From Candidatus Alistipes faecavium (GTDB taxonomy: Bacteria; Bacteroidota; Bacteroidia; Bacteroidales; Rikenellaceae): 63,896 nucleotides of DNA. The translations under genes were made by a program, and so were the position numbers. The stretch spans positions 1-63,896 of the forward strand of contig DWYP01000048.1 of assembly GCA_019118605.1 (NCBI GenBank), read 5' to 3'. Under the pieces are notes generated by a model. That model did not search any database and had not been told where the DNA came from. It saw nothing but the letters and a program-made list of their open reading frames with translations. Shown here piece by piece: positions 26,680 through 35,489 of this stretch. How positions within the stretch are numbered: position 1 is the first letter of the stretch; each line of letters begins with the position of its first letter.

Positions 26680-28488
26680 TCAGGGTGCTTGGGGTTTGGG
26701 TTTTGCGGGCTGGGCGAGGCGCCGCTCGATCTGCCGGGCGTCGTACCCCTTTTCGAGGGCGAGGCGCCAGTAGATCTCGGCCATGAACTGCTCGCCGAGC
26801 TCGTGGAGAATGTCGCCGTAGTGGAGCATCAGTTCGGGGCTCTGCTGTCCGTCGAGCGCCACGGCTTTCTGCATGATCTTCCTGGCCTCCTCGATGCGCC
26901 CGAGCTTGAAGAGTACCCAGGCTTGGGTATCGAGGTAGGTGGGGTTGTTGTCGGTGAGCGTCACCACGAGGCTCGCCATTGCGAGCGCGCGTTCGAGCTC
27001 ACGCCCCTCGAGCGAGAGGAAATAGGCGTAGTTGTTGAGCACCACGACGTTGTCCTCCCACAGGCTGAGGCTCTTCTCATAGGCCTTGTAGCACTGTTTC
27101 ATGGCCTTTTGGGCCGCCGGGGTGTCGAAGCGCCTGTCGGTCTCCCCGCTCTCGGAAGCTTCCTTCCCCGAGGAGTTCCCGAGCAGCGCCTGCTGGTGCC
27201 AGGCATCGCCGATCATGCCCCAGATCACCCCGCGCAGCGAGTCGGTGTCGGCATGTCGCAGCGACTCCTTGTAGGCCTCGATCGCACGGTCGTACTGCTT
27301 CGAGTAACTCATCACGTGGCCCTTGGCGATGTGGAAGTCGATTTTCCCCGGGAAGAGTTCCAGGGCGAGATTGACGTACCGATCCACCGAGTCGGGGTGT
27401 TGGAGGTAGCTTTCGATGTCGATGACCGTGCGGTAGTACTCCATGACGGGCGGACGGTCGGCAAGATGCGTCTTGTAGAGGGCCAGGGCCTGCTCCAACT
27501 CCCCCGAAGCGATCAGGTGGTCGGCGTAGAGCTTCACGACGCGCGGGTCGTCGGGGTAGAGAATTGCCAGCGTCGAGGCGAGGTCGTTGATCTGGAAGTA
27601 GTATTCGCGGTAGAACCGCACGTCGGAGGTGAACTGCTCGAAGCGGCGGATTTTGGTCTCCAGCGGGAGCTCGTCGGAGCGGAACAGCGGCCGCATGAGG
27701 GTCAGCAGGGCCCGGTAGTCGCGCCGGTCGGTGTAGAAATCGGCCATCGACATCAGCGTCCGGACGTTCGTGGAGTCGATGCGCAGGGCTTCGCCGTATT
27801 CGGCCCTTGCCAGCGAGTCCTTTTTCGCAATGGCGTACAAGTCGGCCAGGACTACGTGCCGCTCGGCCTCATAAGGGGCCTCGGCGACCATCGCGCGCGC
27901 CTCCTCGATCGCCTTGTCGGTCTGGTTCGTGGTGACCAGCAGGTGGCGTTTCATGTCGCTCAGCGGCGGGATCCTTCCGAAGCGGATCTCCGCGGAGTCG
28001 AGGGTGATCAGCGCCATGAAGGGGCTGCGCTTCTGCTCGTAGAGCGCCGCGACGAGGCGGTAGTTGTCGGGATCGTTCGGGTACTCCTTCATCAGGCGGC
28101 GGTAGACCTCCAGGGCCTCGTTGTAACGCTGCGCGTAGATGAGCGTCTGTCCGTAGATCTGCCGGTACCACTTGTTGGTCGTATCCAGTCGACAGGCCCT
28201 GCCGGCCAGCTCGACCGCCTCTTCGGGCGAGGCGCAGAGCCCGTTCGCCACGAGCTCGTAGTAGGCCGGGGCGTAGTCCGAATCCCGGCGTATGGATTCG
28301 CGGAAGAGCTCCCTCGCCCGGGCCGTGTCGCCGAAAATGGCGTGCTGCTTGATCCCTTCGGTATAGAGCCACACGCTGCGCAGCGAGTCGGGCCATTCGG
28401 CATCCGGTGCCGCGGAGGGCCCTTTCCCGGAGACGAAGGCCGTGGAAAAGAGCAGGCACAGAATGGCGGTCGCTGTCAGGTGTTTCAT
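26680..28488 (-). CDS. Secreted tetratricopeptide-repeat protein
   Basis: This 602-residue protein has a signal peptide (AILCLLFSTAFVSG) and many TPR units spread over the whole length, for example around residues 53-90, 115-160 and 470-560. TPR arrays are protein-binding scaffolds; the partner is not known. Its position between pheS and the EnvC-like gene, with 4- and 15-base gaps, suggests an envelope role linked to cell-wall remodelling. That link is inferred from context only. Confidence 0.8.
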   Translation of the reverse strand: MKHLTATAILCLLFSTAFVSGKGPSAAPDAEWPDSLRSVWLYTEGIKQHAIFGDTARARELFRESIRRDSDYAPAYYELVANGLCASPEEAVELAGRACRLDTTNKWYRQIYGQTLIYAQRYNEALEVYRRLMKEYPNDPDNYRLVAALYEQKRSPFMALITLDSAEIRFGRIPPLSDMKRHLLVTTNQTDKAIEEARAMVAEAPYEAERHVVLADLYAIAKKDSLARAEYGEALRIDSTNVRTLMSMADFYTDRRDYRALLTLMRPLFRSDELPLETKIRRFEQFTSDVRFYREYYFQINDLASTLAILYPDDPRVVKLYADHLIASGELEQALALYKTHLADRPPVMEYYRTVIDIESYLQHPDSVDRYVNLALELFPGKIDFHIAKGHVMSYSKQYDRAIEAYKESLRHADTDSLRGVIWGMIGDAWHQQALLGNSSGKEASESGETDRRFDTPAAQKAMKQCYKAYEKSLSLWEDNVVVLNNYAYFLSLEGRELERALAMASLVVTLTDNNPTYLDTQAWVLFKLGRIEEARKIMQKAVALDGQQSPELMLHYGDILHELGEQFMAEIYWRLALEKGYDARQIERRLAQPAKPKPQAP

Positions 28489-28503
28489 GGACGGATATCT
28501 TGG

Positions 28504-29529
28504 TTAGAGGGCTTCGTCGAACTGGTGCAGGAAGCGGACGTCGTTTTCGAAGTAGAGCCGCAGATCCTTCACCCCGTACTTGAGCATGGCGATGCGCTCA
28601 ATCCCCATGCCGAAGGCGAACCCGGAGTATTTCTCGGGATCGATGTCGTTTGCCTTCAGGACGTTCGGGTCGACCATTCCGCAGCCCATGATCTCGAGCC
28701 AGCCCGTACCCTTGCAGACCGGACACCCCTTGCCGCCGCAGAGGTTGCACGAGACGTCGACCTCGGCCGACGGTTCCGTGAAGGGGAAGTAGGAGGGGCG
28801 CATGCGGATCGCGGTCTGCTCGCCGAAGATCTCCTTGGCGAAGTAGAGCAGCGACTGCTTCATGTCGGCGAACGAGACGCCCTCGTCGATGTAGAGCCCT
28901 TCGATCTGGTGGAAAATGCAGTGGGCACGGTAGGAGATGGCCTCGTTGCGGAAAACCCTTCCGGGGCAGATCACGCGGATGGGCGGCTTCTGGCGCTCCA
29001 TCGTGCGGACCTGGATCGACGAGGTGTGCGTGCGCAGGAGGATGTCGGGATCCTTCTCGATGAAGAAGGTGTCCTGCATGTCGCGCGCCGGGTGTTCGGG
29101 CGGGAAGTTCAGCGCCGAGAAGACGTGCCAGTCGTCCTCGATCTCCGGGCCTTCGGCCACGGTATAACCCAGGCGCGAAAAGACCTCGACGATCTGGTTT
29201 CGCACCAGCGAGATCGGGTGGCGCGAGCCGAGGTGTTCGGACGTGCCGGGGCGCGTCAGATCGTCGTCGGAGGACGCCGTGTCCGCCGCGGCGTTCTGCC
29301 ACTCCTCGCGCAGGGCGTTGATGCGTGCCGAAGCCTCGTTCTTGAGACGGTTGATCTGCTGGCCCAACTCGCGCTTGAGCTCCGGGGCCACCGTCTTGAA
29401 CTCCTCCATAAGGGCGTTCAGCTCGCCCTTCTTGCCGAGAATCTTGATGCGGAACTCCTCGATTTCCGCCGCTGCCTTGGGCTTGAACTCCTCGACTCGT
29501 CGGAGGAGTTCGTTGATTTTGTCGGTCAT
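28504..29529 (-). CDS. pheS: Phenylalanyl-tRNA synthetase alpha subunit
   Basis: PheS is the catalytic subunit of the alpha2-beta2 enzyme that charges tRNA-Phe. The 341-residue protein has an N-terminal coiled coil (residues 1-80), class II motif 2 around FRNEAISYRAHCIFHQIEGLYI, SYFPFTEPSAEVDV, and motif 3 GFAFGMGIERIAML. No pheT lies in the window. It heads the minus-strand cluster. Its promoter overlaps head-to-head with that of the patatin gene. Confidence 0.96.
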   Translation of the reverse strand: MTDKINELLRRVEEFKPKAAAEIEEFRIKILGKKGELNALMEEFKTVAPELKRELGQQINRLKNEASARINALREEWQNAAADTASSDDDLTRPGTSEHLGSRHPISLVRNQIVEVFSRLGYTVAEGPEIEDDWHVFSALNFPPEHPARDMQDTFFIEKDPDILLRTHTSSIQVRTMERQKPPIRVICPGRVFRNEAISYRAHCIFHQIEGLYIDEGVSFADMKQSLLYFAKEIFGEQTAIRMRPSYFPFTEPSAEVDVSCNLCGGKGCPVCKGTGWLEIMGCGMVDPNVLKANDIDPEKYSGFAFGMGIERIAMLKYGVKDLRLYFENDVRFLHQFDEAL

Positions 29530-29531
29530 AT

Positions 29532-29562
29532 TTTGATCGTGTTTCTTTTTTGTCTACTTTTG
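29532..29562 (+). promoter_or_regulatory. Promoter of the patatin/outer-membrane gene
   Basis: -33 TTTG (29532-29535), a 19-base spacer, and -7 TACTTTTG (29555-29562). The start codon at 29615 is 52 bases downstream. The promoter lies inside the transcribed leader of pheS on the other strand. Confidence 0.85.
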
Positions 29563-29591
29563 AAGGCCTGCCCGCTCGGGGTACTAACGTG

Positions 29592-29599
29592 CAAAGTTA
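29592..29599 (-). promoter_or_regulatory. -7 box of pheS
   Basis: TAACTTTG on the minus strand, 62 bases before the pheS ATG. It lies within the leader of the oppositely oriented patatin transcript, so the two 5' ends overlap. No clear -33 element. Confidence 0.6.
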
Positions 29600-29614
29600 C
29601 AAAAAAATTGAGAT

Positions 29615-31915
29615 ATGTTGCGTAAATTCGCCTCATTTGTCCTGATGCTCCTCCTTGCGCTCCCCGTTTCGGGGCAGCGGGTCGGAGTCGTCATGAGCGG
29701 AGGCGGAGCCAAGGGCCTCTACCATATCGGGGTGCTCGAGGCGCTCGAGGCATACGGCATCCCGATCGACTGCGTGGCCGGCACGTCGATGGGCTCGATC
29801 ATCGCCGCGATGTATGCCGCCGGATACTCTCCGGCCGAAATGCGGGCGATCGTCTCCTCGGGCGTCGTGCGCGACTGGGTCTCCGGGCGCATTGACCCCA
29901 ATGTCTACATGCCCTACTACCGGCAGATGGCCAGCAACCCGGCCTTCGTGAACCTGCGCGTCGACGTGGAGGGGCCCGAAGGGGCGCGGCTTGTCATGCC
30001 CACGAACCTCATCTCCTCGACGCAGATCGACATGGCGTTGACGAATCTCTTTGCGGCGGCGTCGACCGCGGCGGAGGGCGATTTCAACCGTCTGATGGTG
30101 CCGTTTCTCTGTGTGGCCAGCGACCTGAACCATCGCGGCCCGCTGGTGATGCGCTGCGGGGATCTGAGCGAGGCCGTGCGTTCGTCGATGTCCATTCCTC
30201 TGGTGTTCAAACCCATGAAGATCGACTCGATGCTCCTTTACGACGGGGGCATTTACGACAACTTCCCCTGGAAGCCCCTCGAGCAGGCCTTCGATCCCGA
30301 TCTGATCGTCGGGTCGATCTGCACGGCGGGGAACACCCCGCCCAGCGAGCAGAGCAGCCTGCTCGACCAGGCCTTCCTGCTGGCCATGCACGACACCGAC
30401 TACACGCTTCCCGAGGGCCGGAGCGTGACGATCCGCCGGGCCGTGGGGGTCAACATGCTCGATTTCGACCAGGCCGAGGCGATCATGGACGCCGGGTACG
30501 AGGATGCCATCGCCGCGATGCCGCAGCTGCTCGAACGCGTTCCCGAATCCGCACGCCGCGATTCGACGTGGTTCGCCGACCGGCGCGCGGCCTTCCGGAA
30601 ACGCTGCCCGGCGCTGATCTTCGACAACTACGACCTCCAGGGACTCAAACCCGCACAGAAAGCCTATGTCCGCGACCTGCTGCAGGTCGACCCCCGCCTT
30701 TCGGGACGGCAGCGCGTGATGGATTTCTCCCAGCTGCAGACGAACCTCTACCGGCTGCTCTCCGTGGGGGACTTCACGATGGATTTCCCCCGGGTGCGCT
30801 ACGACTCCCTGACCCGTCGCTATACGTTCCAGGCGCATTTCAACACCCGGCCGACGTTCAAGCTCACGATCGGCGGGAACGTCTCCTCGACGGCCTTCAA
30901 CCAGGCCTATGTCGGCGTGAGCCACAACTGGATCCGGCGCGTCTCGCAGCGTCTGGCGGCCGATCTCTACCTGGGCCCCATCTACACCTGGGGAACGTTC
31001 GGGGGCCGTACGGACTTCTACATGTGGAAGCCCCTGTTCATCGACTACGCCTACAACTTCTCGCTGGCGAATTTCCGCCACGGCTATTTCGGAAACGTCT
31101 CGAAGGTGCGCAACGCCGAGCAGGTGAAGAGCAGCGAGAGCTTCCTGACTTTCGGATTCGGTATGCCGGTCACCCACCGCAGCGTCTTCGTGCTCCGGGC
31201 GAACGGGGGACACGTGAACTACCGCTACGATTCGGACGACCTGTTTGCCGACGACACCGACCTGTCGCGCTTCTCGTTCTTCGGACTGCGCGCCGCGATC
31301 GCCCGCAACACCCTCGACAAGTTCCTCTATCCGCGCCGCGGCTCCGACCTGCAGCTCTCGGCCATCTACGTCGTCGGGCGCGACAAGTACAACCCCTACG
31401 ACGTCACGACGTTCATCTCCTCCGAGACGCGCGAGTGGTTCGGCGGCCGTTTTACGTGGAACAAGTATTTCGACCTGCCGTGGATCGACTGGTTCTCGTT
31501 CGGATTCAATATCGACGCCGTCTTTACGAACCAGCCGTCGTTCCACACCCGGAACGCCACGCTGATGGCCATGCCCGAATATGCCCCGGTATCGCACATG
31601 CGCATGATCTACATGCCCGATTTCCGCGCTCCGCGCTTCGCGGCCGGGGGCCTGATGCCGACTTTCGACCTGACGCCGAACTTCTTTTTCCGCACGAGTT
31701 TCTATGCCATGTGGCGTCCGACGCGCGACTACAACCCCTTCGGGGTGACCGACCGTTCGTGGCACTACGTCGCCGAGGCGTCGCTGGTCTATCATACGCC
31801 GATCGGCCCCGTGAGCCTCGCGCTGACGAAATACGACCTGAGGGATTGGAAAAACATGTACCTGACATTCAATTTCGGATATGCGATCTTTGCCCCCAAG
31901 GGGACCTTCTATTGA
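29615..31915 (+). CDS. Patatin-like phospholipase fused to an outer-membrane barrel (type Vd secretion-like)
   Basis: This 766-residue protein has a signal peptide (residues 1-20), then a patatin domain with the oxyanion loop SGGGAKG (28-34), the nucleophile elbow GTSMG (Ser58) and the dyad Asp in DGG (Asp210). A POTRA-like linker follows, and then a C-terminal BamA/TamA-like 16-stranded barrel from about residue 400. The order matches PlpD-type (type Vd) autotransporters, which carry a lipase to the surface. Whether the patatin domain is released is unknown. Confidence 0.88.
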   Translation: MLRKFASFVLMLLLALPVSGQRVGVVMSGGGAKGLYHIGVLEALEAYGIPIDCVAGTSMGSIIAAMYAAGYSPAEMRAIVSSGVVRDWVSGRIDPNVYMPYYRQMASNPAFVNLRVDVEGPEGARLVMPTNLISSTQIDMALTNLFAAASTAAEGDFNRLMVPFLCVASDLNHRGPLVMRCGDLSEAVRSSMSIPLVFKPMKIDSMLLYDGGIYDNFPWKPLEQAFDPDLIVGSICTAGNTPPSEQSSLLDQAFLLAMHDTDYTLPEGRSVTIRRAVGVNMLDFDQAEAIMDAGYEDAIAAMPQLLERVPESARRDSTWFADRRAAFRKRCPALIFDNYDLQGLKPAQKAYVRDLLQVDPRLSGRQRVMDFSQLQTNLYRLLSVGDFTMDFPRVRYDSLTRRYTFQAHFNTRPTFKLTIGGNVSSTAFNQAYVGVSHNWIRRVSQRLAADLYLGPIYTWGTFGGRTDFYMWKPLFIDYAYNFSLANFRHGYFGNVSKVRNAEQVKSSESFLTFGFGMPVTHRSVFVLRANGGHVNYRYDSDDLFADDTDLSRFSFFGLRAAIARNTLDKFLYPRRGSDLQLSAIYVVGRDKYNPYDVTTFISSETREWFGGRFTWNKYFDLPWIDWFSFGFNIDAVFTNQPSFHTRNATLMAMPEYAPVSHMRMIYMPDFRAPRFAAGGLMPTFDLTPNFFFRTSFYAMWRPTRDYNPFGVTDRSWHYVAEASLVYHTPIGPVSLALTKYDLRDWKNMYLTFNFGYAIFAPKGTFY

Positions 31916-31962
31916 TGGCCGATTCCCCGGGCCGGGTACCGCTGTGTGGTATCGCCTTCCGC

Positions 31963-31997
31963 AAGGATACTGGATCATCCGGTATCCTTTTCTTTTT
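31963..31997 (+). terminator. Rho-independent terminator after the patatin gene
   Basis: AAGGATAC/GTATCCTT stem with inner GG/CC pairs around ATCAT, followed by a T-rich tract. Confidence 0.85.
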
Positions 31998-32170
31998 GTC
32001 CGGGCGTCAGCCCTGCCGCCAATCCTGCCAACCTTCCCTCTGGCGATCAACCCTCTGCCGACCTGCCCTGCGCCGTGCGGCCATCCCGGCGGCGCTCCTC
32101 CCTTCCCGCCCCTTCCCGCCCCTTCCTTCTTCCTCCCTCCTCCTGCTCCGTACTGCTGCGTTCGGACGCT

Positions 32171-32200
32171 AAAATCGTACAAAAAGCGCAAAAATCGTGC
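32171..32200 (+). promoter_or_regulatory. Direct repeat upstream of susC (candidate AraC-type regulator site)
   Basis: AAAATCGTAC (32171) and AAAATCGTGC (32191) are repeated with a 20-bp period, about two helical turns. AraC-family DNA-binding domains, as in the PUL regulator, often bind such tandem half-sites. Function is inferred. Confidence 0.4.
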
Positions 32201-32246
32201 GCGAATGGACCTCGTGTTGCTCTGTGGACGATTATCCGGACCGCAG

Positions 32247-32267
32247 GTCGTAAATTCGTTTAACGAC
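32247..32267. promoter_or_regulatory. Imperfect inverted repeat in the susC leader or promoter region
   Basis: GTCGT-AAA, TTCG, TTTA-ACGAC: near-symmetric arms around TTCG with one bulged base. It could be an operator or an RNA hairpin in the susC 5' leader. Confidence 0.3.
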
Positions 32268-32348
32268 GATCGGGCCCCGGGACGCCGGAAATCCCCCTCG
32301 TCGGACCAACCCATCAACCTATTTTACTAACTTAAAACTTCGTCGTGT

Positions 32349-35300
32349 ATGAGTTTTTCTACCAACCGTTTTCTCAAGAAGATCCTCTTGACGGTGGCGG
32401 CAGCAGTTTCCGTGTCATTGCTATGGGCACAGAGTTCCGACCTCTCGGGAGTCGTGCTTGACGAAAAAGGAGCACCCGTAATCGGTGCTACGGTCATGAT
32501 CAAAGGTACCACGATTGCGACGGCGACCAATGTCGACGGCCAGTTCACGTTCAAGAACGCCGGCCATAACGCCATTCTGGTCGTGTCGTACGTGGGTTAC
32601 GAGACCCAGCAGGTGCCCTCGAAGGGCGAACCTTCGGTGACCATCACGCTGAATCCCGAGGCCATCGGCGTGGAGAGCGTCGAGGTCGTGGCCGTGGGCT
32701 ACGGAACCCAGAAGAAGGAGTCCGTCGTCGGGGCTATCTCAACGATCAAACCCACCGACCTGCAGGTCCCGGTGCGTTCGCTAAGTCAGATGCTTGCCGG
32801 TAACCTGGCCGGTATCGTCGCCCTGCAGAGCTCCGGAGAGCCCGGCAAGGACGATGCGCAGTTCTGGATCCGCGGTATCGCCACCTTCACCGGTGACCCC
32901 GACCCGCTGATTCTGGTCGACGGTGTCGAGCGTCCGCTCAATGACGTCGACCCGCTGGAGATCGAGTCGTTCAGCGTCCTGAAGGATGCCTCGGCAACGG
33001 CCGTCTACGGTGTGCGCGGCGCCAACGGCGTCATCCTGGTCAACACCCGGCGCGGTTTCGACGGCCCGGCGCGCATCGACATGCGTTACGAACAGGGCTT
33101 CTCGTTCGCCAGCAAGCGGCTGTCGTTCGTCGACGCCGCGACGCGTTCGCTGATGTTCAACGAGGCGATCGACGCCACCGACGGCGCTTCGCAGGCCATG
33201 AAATACCGTGCCGAGGAGATCGAGGCCATGCGCACGCAGTCCGATCCGGAGCTCTATCCCGACGTCGACTGGCAGAAGCTGCTGATGAACAAGGTATCCC
33301 TCTCGGAGAAGGTCAGCGCCAACATCTCGGGCGGCGGTAAGTTTGCCCGCTACTTCACGGCGCTGTCGTTCTACAACCAGGAGGGCCAGTACGCCGTTCA
33401 TCCCGGGGAGTATTCGTGGGTGAGCGACGAGATCGGCAAGTTCGGCGAGAACGTCAACTACAAGCGTTACAACTTCCGTACGAACGTCGACATGGACATC
33501 ACCAAGACGACGGTCGTGAACCTCGGCCTGCAGGGCAACGTCACCGAGAACACCGAGCCGGTCAACGGATCGTCGGCCATCTACCGCGATATCATCAACG
33601 CCGCGCCGAACGCCTTCCCCGTGCGGTTCAAGGATGGGGAGCTCTCGGGCCGCGACGGTCTGAACAACCCCTACAACATGCTGACCCAGATGGGTTGGAG
33701 CAAGAACACCGGCAACACGCTTCGCGCCAACCTGTCGATCAACCAGGATTTCTCGTTCGTGACGCCGGGTCTGTCGGCAAAGATCACCTACGCCTACGAC
33801 GCCGAGAACTTCACCAGCGAGGTGCGTCAGCGCGGCATCAACTTCTTCGAGGCCACGGGCCGCGACGAGAGCGGCAACCTGATCCGCACCGAGTGGCAGG
33901 CGGACCAGAAGCAGGACTACCTGGGCTATTCGCAGTCGAGCAACGGCACGCGCACGCAGTACGTTGAGGCATCAATAACCTATAACCGCACCTTCGCCGA
34001 GAAGCATGAGGTCGGCGGTCTGGTGATGGGCTTTGCCAAGGATTATCGTACGCAGAGCAACGGACTCTCCTACATCAATGCGCTGCCTCGCCGAACGATC
34101 GGTCTGGCAGGCCGCGTGACCTATGCATACGACAAGCGCTACCTGCTTGAGGCGAACATCGGTTTCAACGGCTCCGAGAACTTCGCCAAGGGTAAGCGCA
34201 TGGGTATCTTCCCGGCCGTGGCCGTGGGCTGGGTGGCATCCGAGGAGGCCTTCCTGCGCAACAACGACGTGCTGACGTGGCTCAAGATCCGCGGTTCGGT
34301 CGGCCAGGTGGGTAACGACCAGATCCCCTACACGCGCTTTATCTACATGGCAACGATCAACGACTCTGCGAGCGGTGTCGGCAACCTGGGTCTGAATCTC
34401 AACCAGAGCTATGCCGGTATCGGCGAGGGCCGTATGGCCAACGCGGACGTGACGTGGGAGGTTTCGACGAAGTACAACCTCGGTATCGAGACGGGATTCT
34501 TCAACGCCCTGCGTCTGAATGCCGATATCTTCTACGAGAAGCGTGAGAACATCTTCCTCTCGCCGCAGACCTCCGAAATCGCCGGTATCCCCTCGGGACA
34601 GACCCTCTACGCCAACATGGGTGTGATGGAGAACAAGGGATTTGAGATCACCGGAGAGTATGTCAAGCAGATCAACAAGGATCTCTACATCTCCGTTCGC
34701 GGTAACTTCACCTATGCACGCAACAAGGTGCTCGACGACGGCAAGTATTACGCCTATCCGTGGCAGGACCAGCGCGGCGTGCGCTACGGCCTGACGCTGG
34801 GTTACAAGGCCATGCACCTCTTCTCGCAGGAGGAGCTGGACAACATGCCCGACTACTACACGCAGTTCGGTCTGGACAAGGAGCAGCTGCGCGCCGGTGA
34901 CATCCGCTACGAGGACCTGAACGACGACGGCAAGATCACCGAGGCCGACAGGACGTGGATCGGCAACCCCTCGATGCCGGAGATCGTCTACGGATTCGGC
35001 GCCTCGCTCAACTACAAGGGTCTGGACTTCTCGTTCCTCTTCCAGGGCGGCGCCAACCGTTCGTCGTACCTCAGCGGCGGCTGGTACTTCTACCCGTTCC
35101 AGGCCGAGCGCGGTCCGAAGTTCATGGGTAACGTGATGACGATGTTCCAGGATCGCTGGACGGTCGACAACCCCAACCCGCACGCCTTCTCGCCTCGCCT
35201 GACCTACGGCACCGACTCGAACAACTACAAGACGTCGACCTGGTGGCAGCGCGACAGCGACTACCTGCGTCTGAAGAACGTCGAAATCGGCTATACGCTT

Positions 35301-35471
35301 CCCGATGCCTGGGCCAACAAACTGCACTGCAGCTCCCTGCGTGTCTACGCCATGGGTGTCAATCTCGTGACGTTCAGCAAGTTTATCTCCGATTACTGGG
35401 ATCCCGAGACCGGCGCCGACGCCTATCCCATGCAGCGTCAGGTCTACGTAGGTGTGAATTTAACCTTCTAA
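32349..35471 (+). CDS. SusC/RagA-type TonB-dependent outer-membrane transporter
   Basis: This 1040-residue protein imports glycan or peptide breakdown products across the outer membrane using TonB energy. It has a signal peptide (cleavage near LLWAQS), a carboxypeptidase-regulatory-like domain (SGVVLDEKGAPVIGATV, about residues 35-110), a plug domain with the SusC-type LKDASATAVYGVRGANGVI, and a large barrel ending in VGVNLTF. Length is typical. It is followed 18 bases later by its SusD partner and opens the PUL. Confidence 0.96.
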   Translation: MSFSTNRFLKKILLTVAAAVSVSLLWAQSSDLSGVVLDEKGAPVIGATVMIKGTTIATATNVDGQFTFKNAGHNAILVVSYVGYETQQVPSKGEPSVTITLNPEAIGVESVEVVAVGYGTQKKESVVGAISTIKPTDLQVPVRSLSQMLAGNLAGIVALQSSGEPGKDDAQFWIRGIATFTGDPDPLILVDGVERPLNDVDPLEIESFSVLKDASATAVYGVRGANGVILVNTRRGFDGPARIDMRYEQGFSFASKRLSFVDAATRSLMFNEAIDATDGASQAMKYRAEEIEAMRTQSDPELYPDVDWQKLLMNKVSLSEKVSANISGGGKFARYFTALSFYNQEGQYAVHPGEYSWVSDEIGKFGENVNYKRYNFRTNVDMDITKTTVVNLGLQGNVTENTEPVNGSSAIYRDIINAAPNAFPVRFKDGELSGRDGLNNPYNMLTQMGWSKNTGNTLRANLSINQDFSFVTPGLSAKITYAYDAENFTSEVRQRGINFFEATGRDESGNLIRTEWQADQKQDYLGYSQSSNGTRTQYVEASITYNRTFAEKHEVGGLVMGFAKDYRTQSNGLSYINALPRRTIGLAGRVTYAYDKRYLLEANIGFNGSENFAKGKRMGIFPAVAVGWVASEEAFLRNNDVLTWLKIRGSVGQVGNDQIPYTRFIYMATINDSASGVGNLGLNLNQSYAGIGEGRMANADVTWEVSTKYNLGIETGFFNALRLNADIFYEKRENIFLSPQTSEIAGIPSGQTLYANMGVMENKGFEITGEYVKQINKDLYISVRGNFTYARNKVLDDGKYYAYPWQDQRGVRYGLTLGYKAMHLFSQEELDNMPDYYTQFGLDKEQLRAGDIRYEDLNDDGKITEADRTWIGNPSMPEIVYGFGASLNYKGLDFSFLFQGGANRSSYLSGGWYFYPFQAERGPKFMGNVMTMFQDRWTVDNPNPHAFSPRLTYGTDSNNYKTSTWWQRDSDYLRLKNVEIGYTLPDAWANKLHCSSLRVYAMGVNLVTFSKFISDYWDPETGADAYPMQRQVYVGVNLTF

Positions 35472-35489
35472 CCAAGACCAAGATACACT

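Larger units (their letters stand above)
31916..32348. other. 433-base intergenic region before the PUL
   Basis: It holds the patatin terminator (31963-31997), a GC-rich, low-complexity C/T stretch (about 32035-32160), and then two candidate regulatory repeats upstream of susC: a direct repeat at 32171/32191 and an imperfect inverted repeat at 32247-32267. No TAnnTTTG box was found for susC, which fits a promoter that needs an activator. No ORF with coding character was seen. Confidence 0.6.

Noticed and set aside
26395..29625. A 1076-codon + strand frame opposite the EnvC-like, TPR and pheS genes
   Set aside because: Antisense shadow in a GC-rich region; no recognisable domain.
31446..31461. 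parS-like sequence in the patatin gene (CGTTTTACGTGGAACA)
   Set aside because: It matches only about 13 of 16 bases, is asymmetric, and lies far from the cluster; probably chance.
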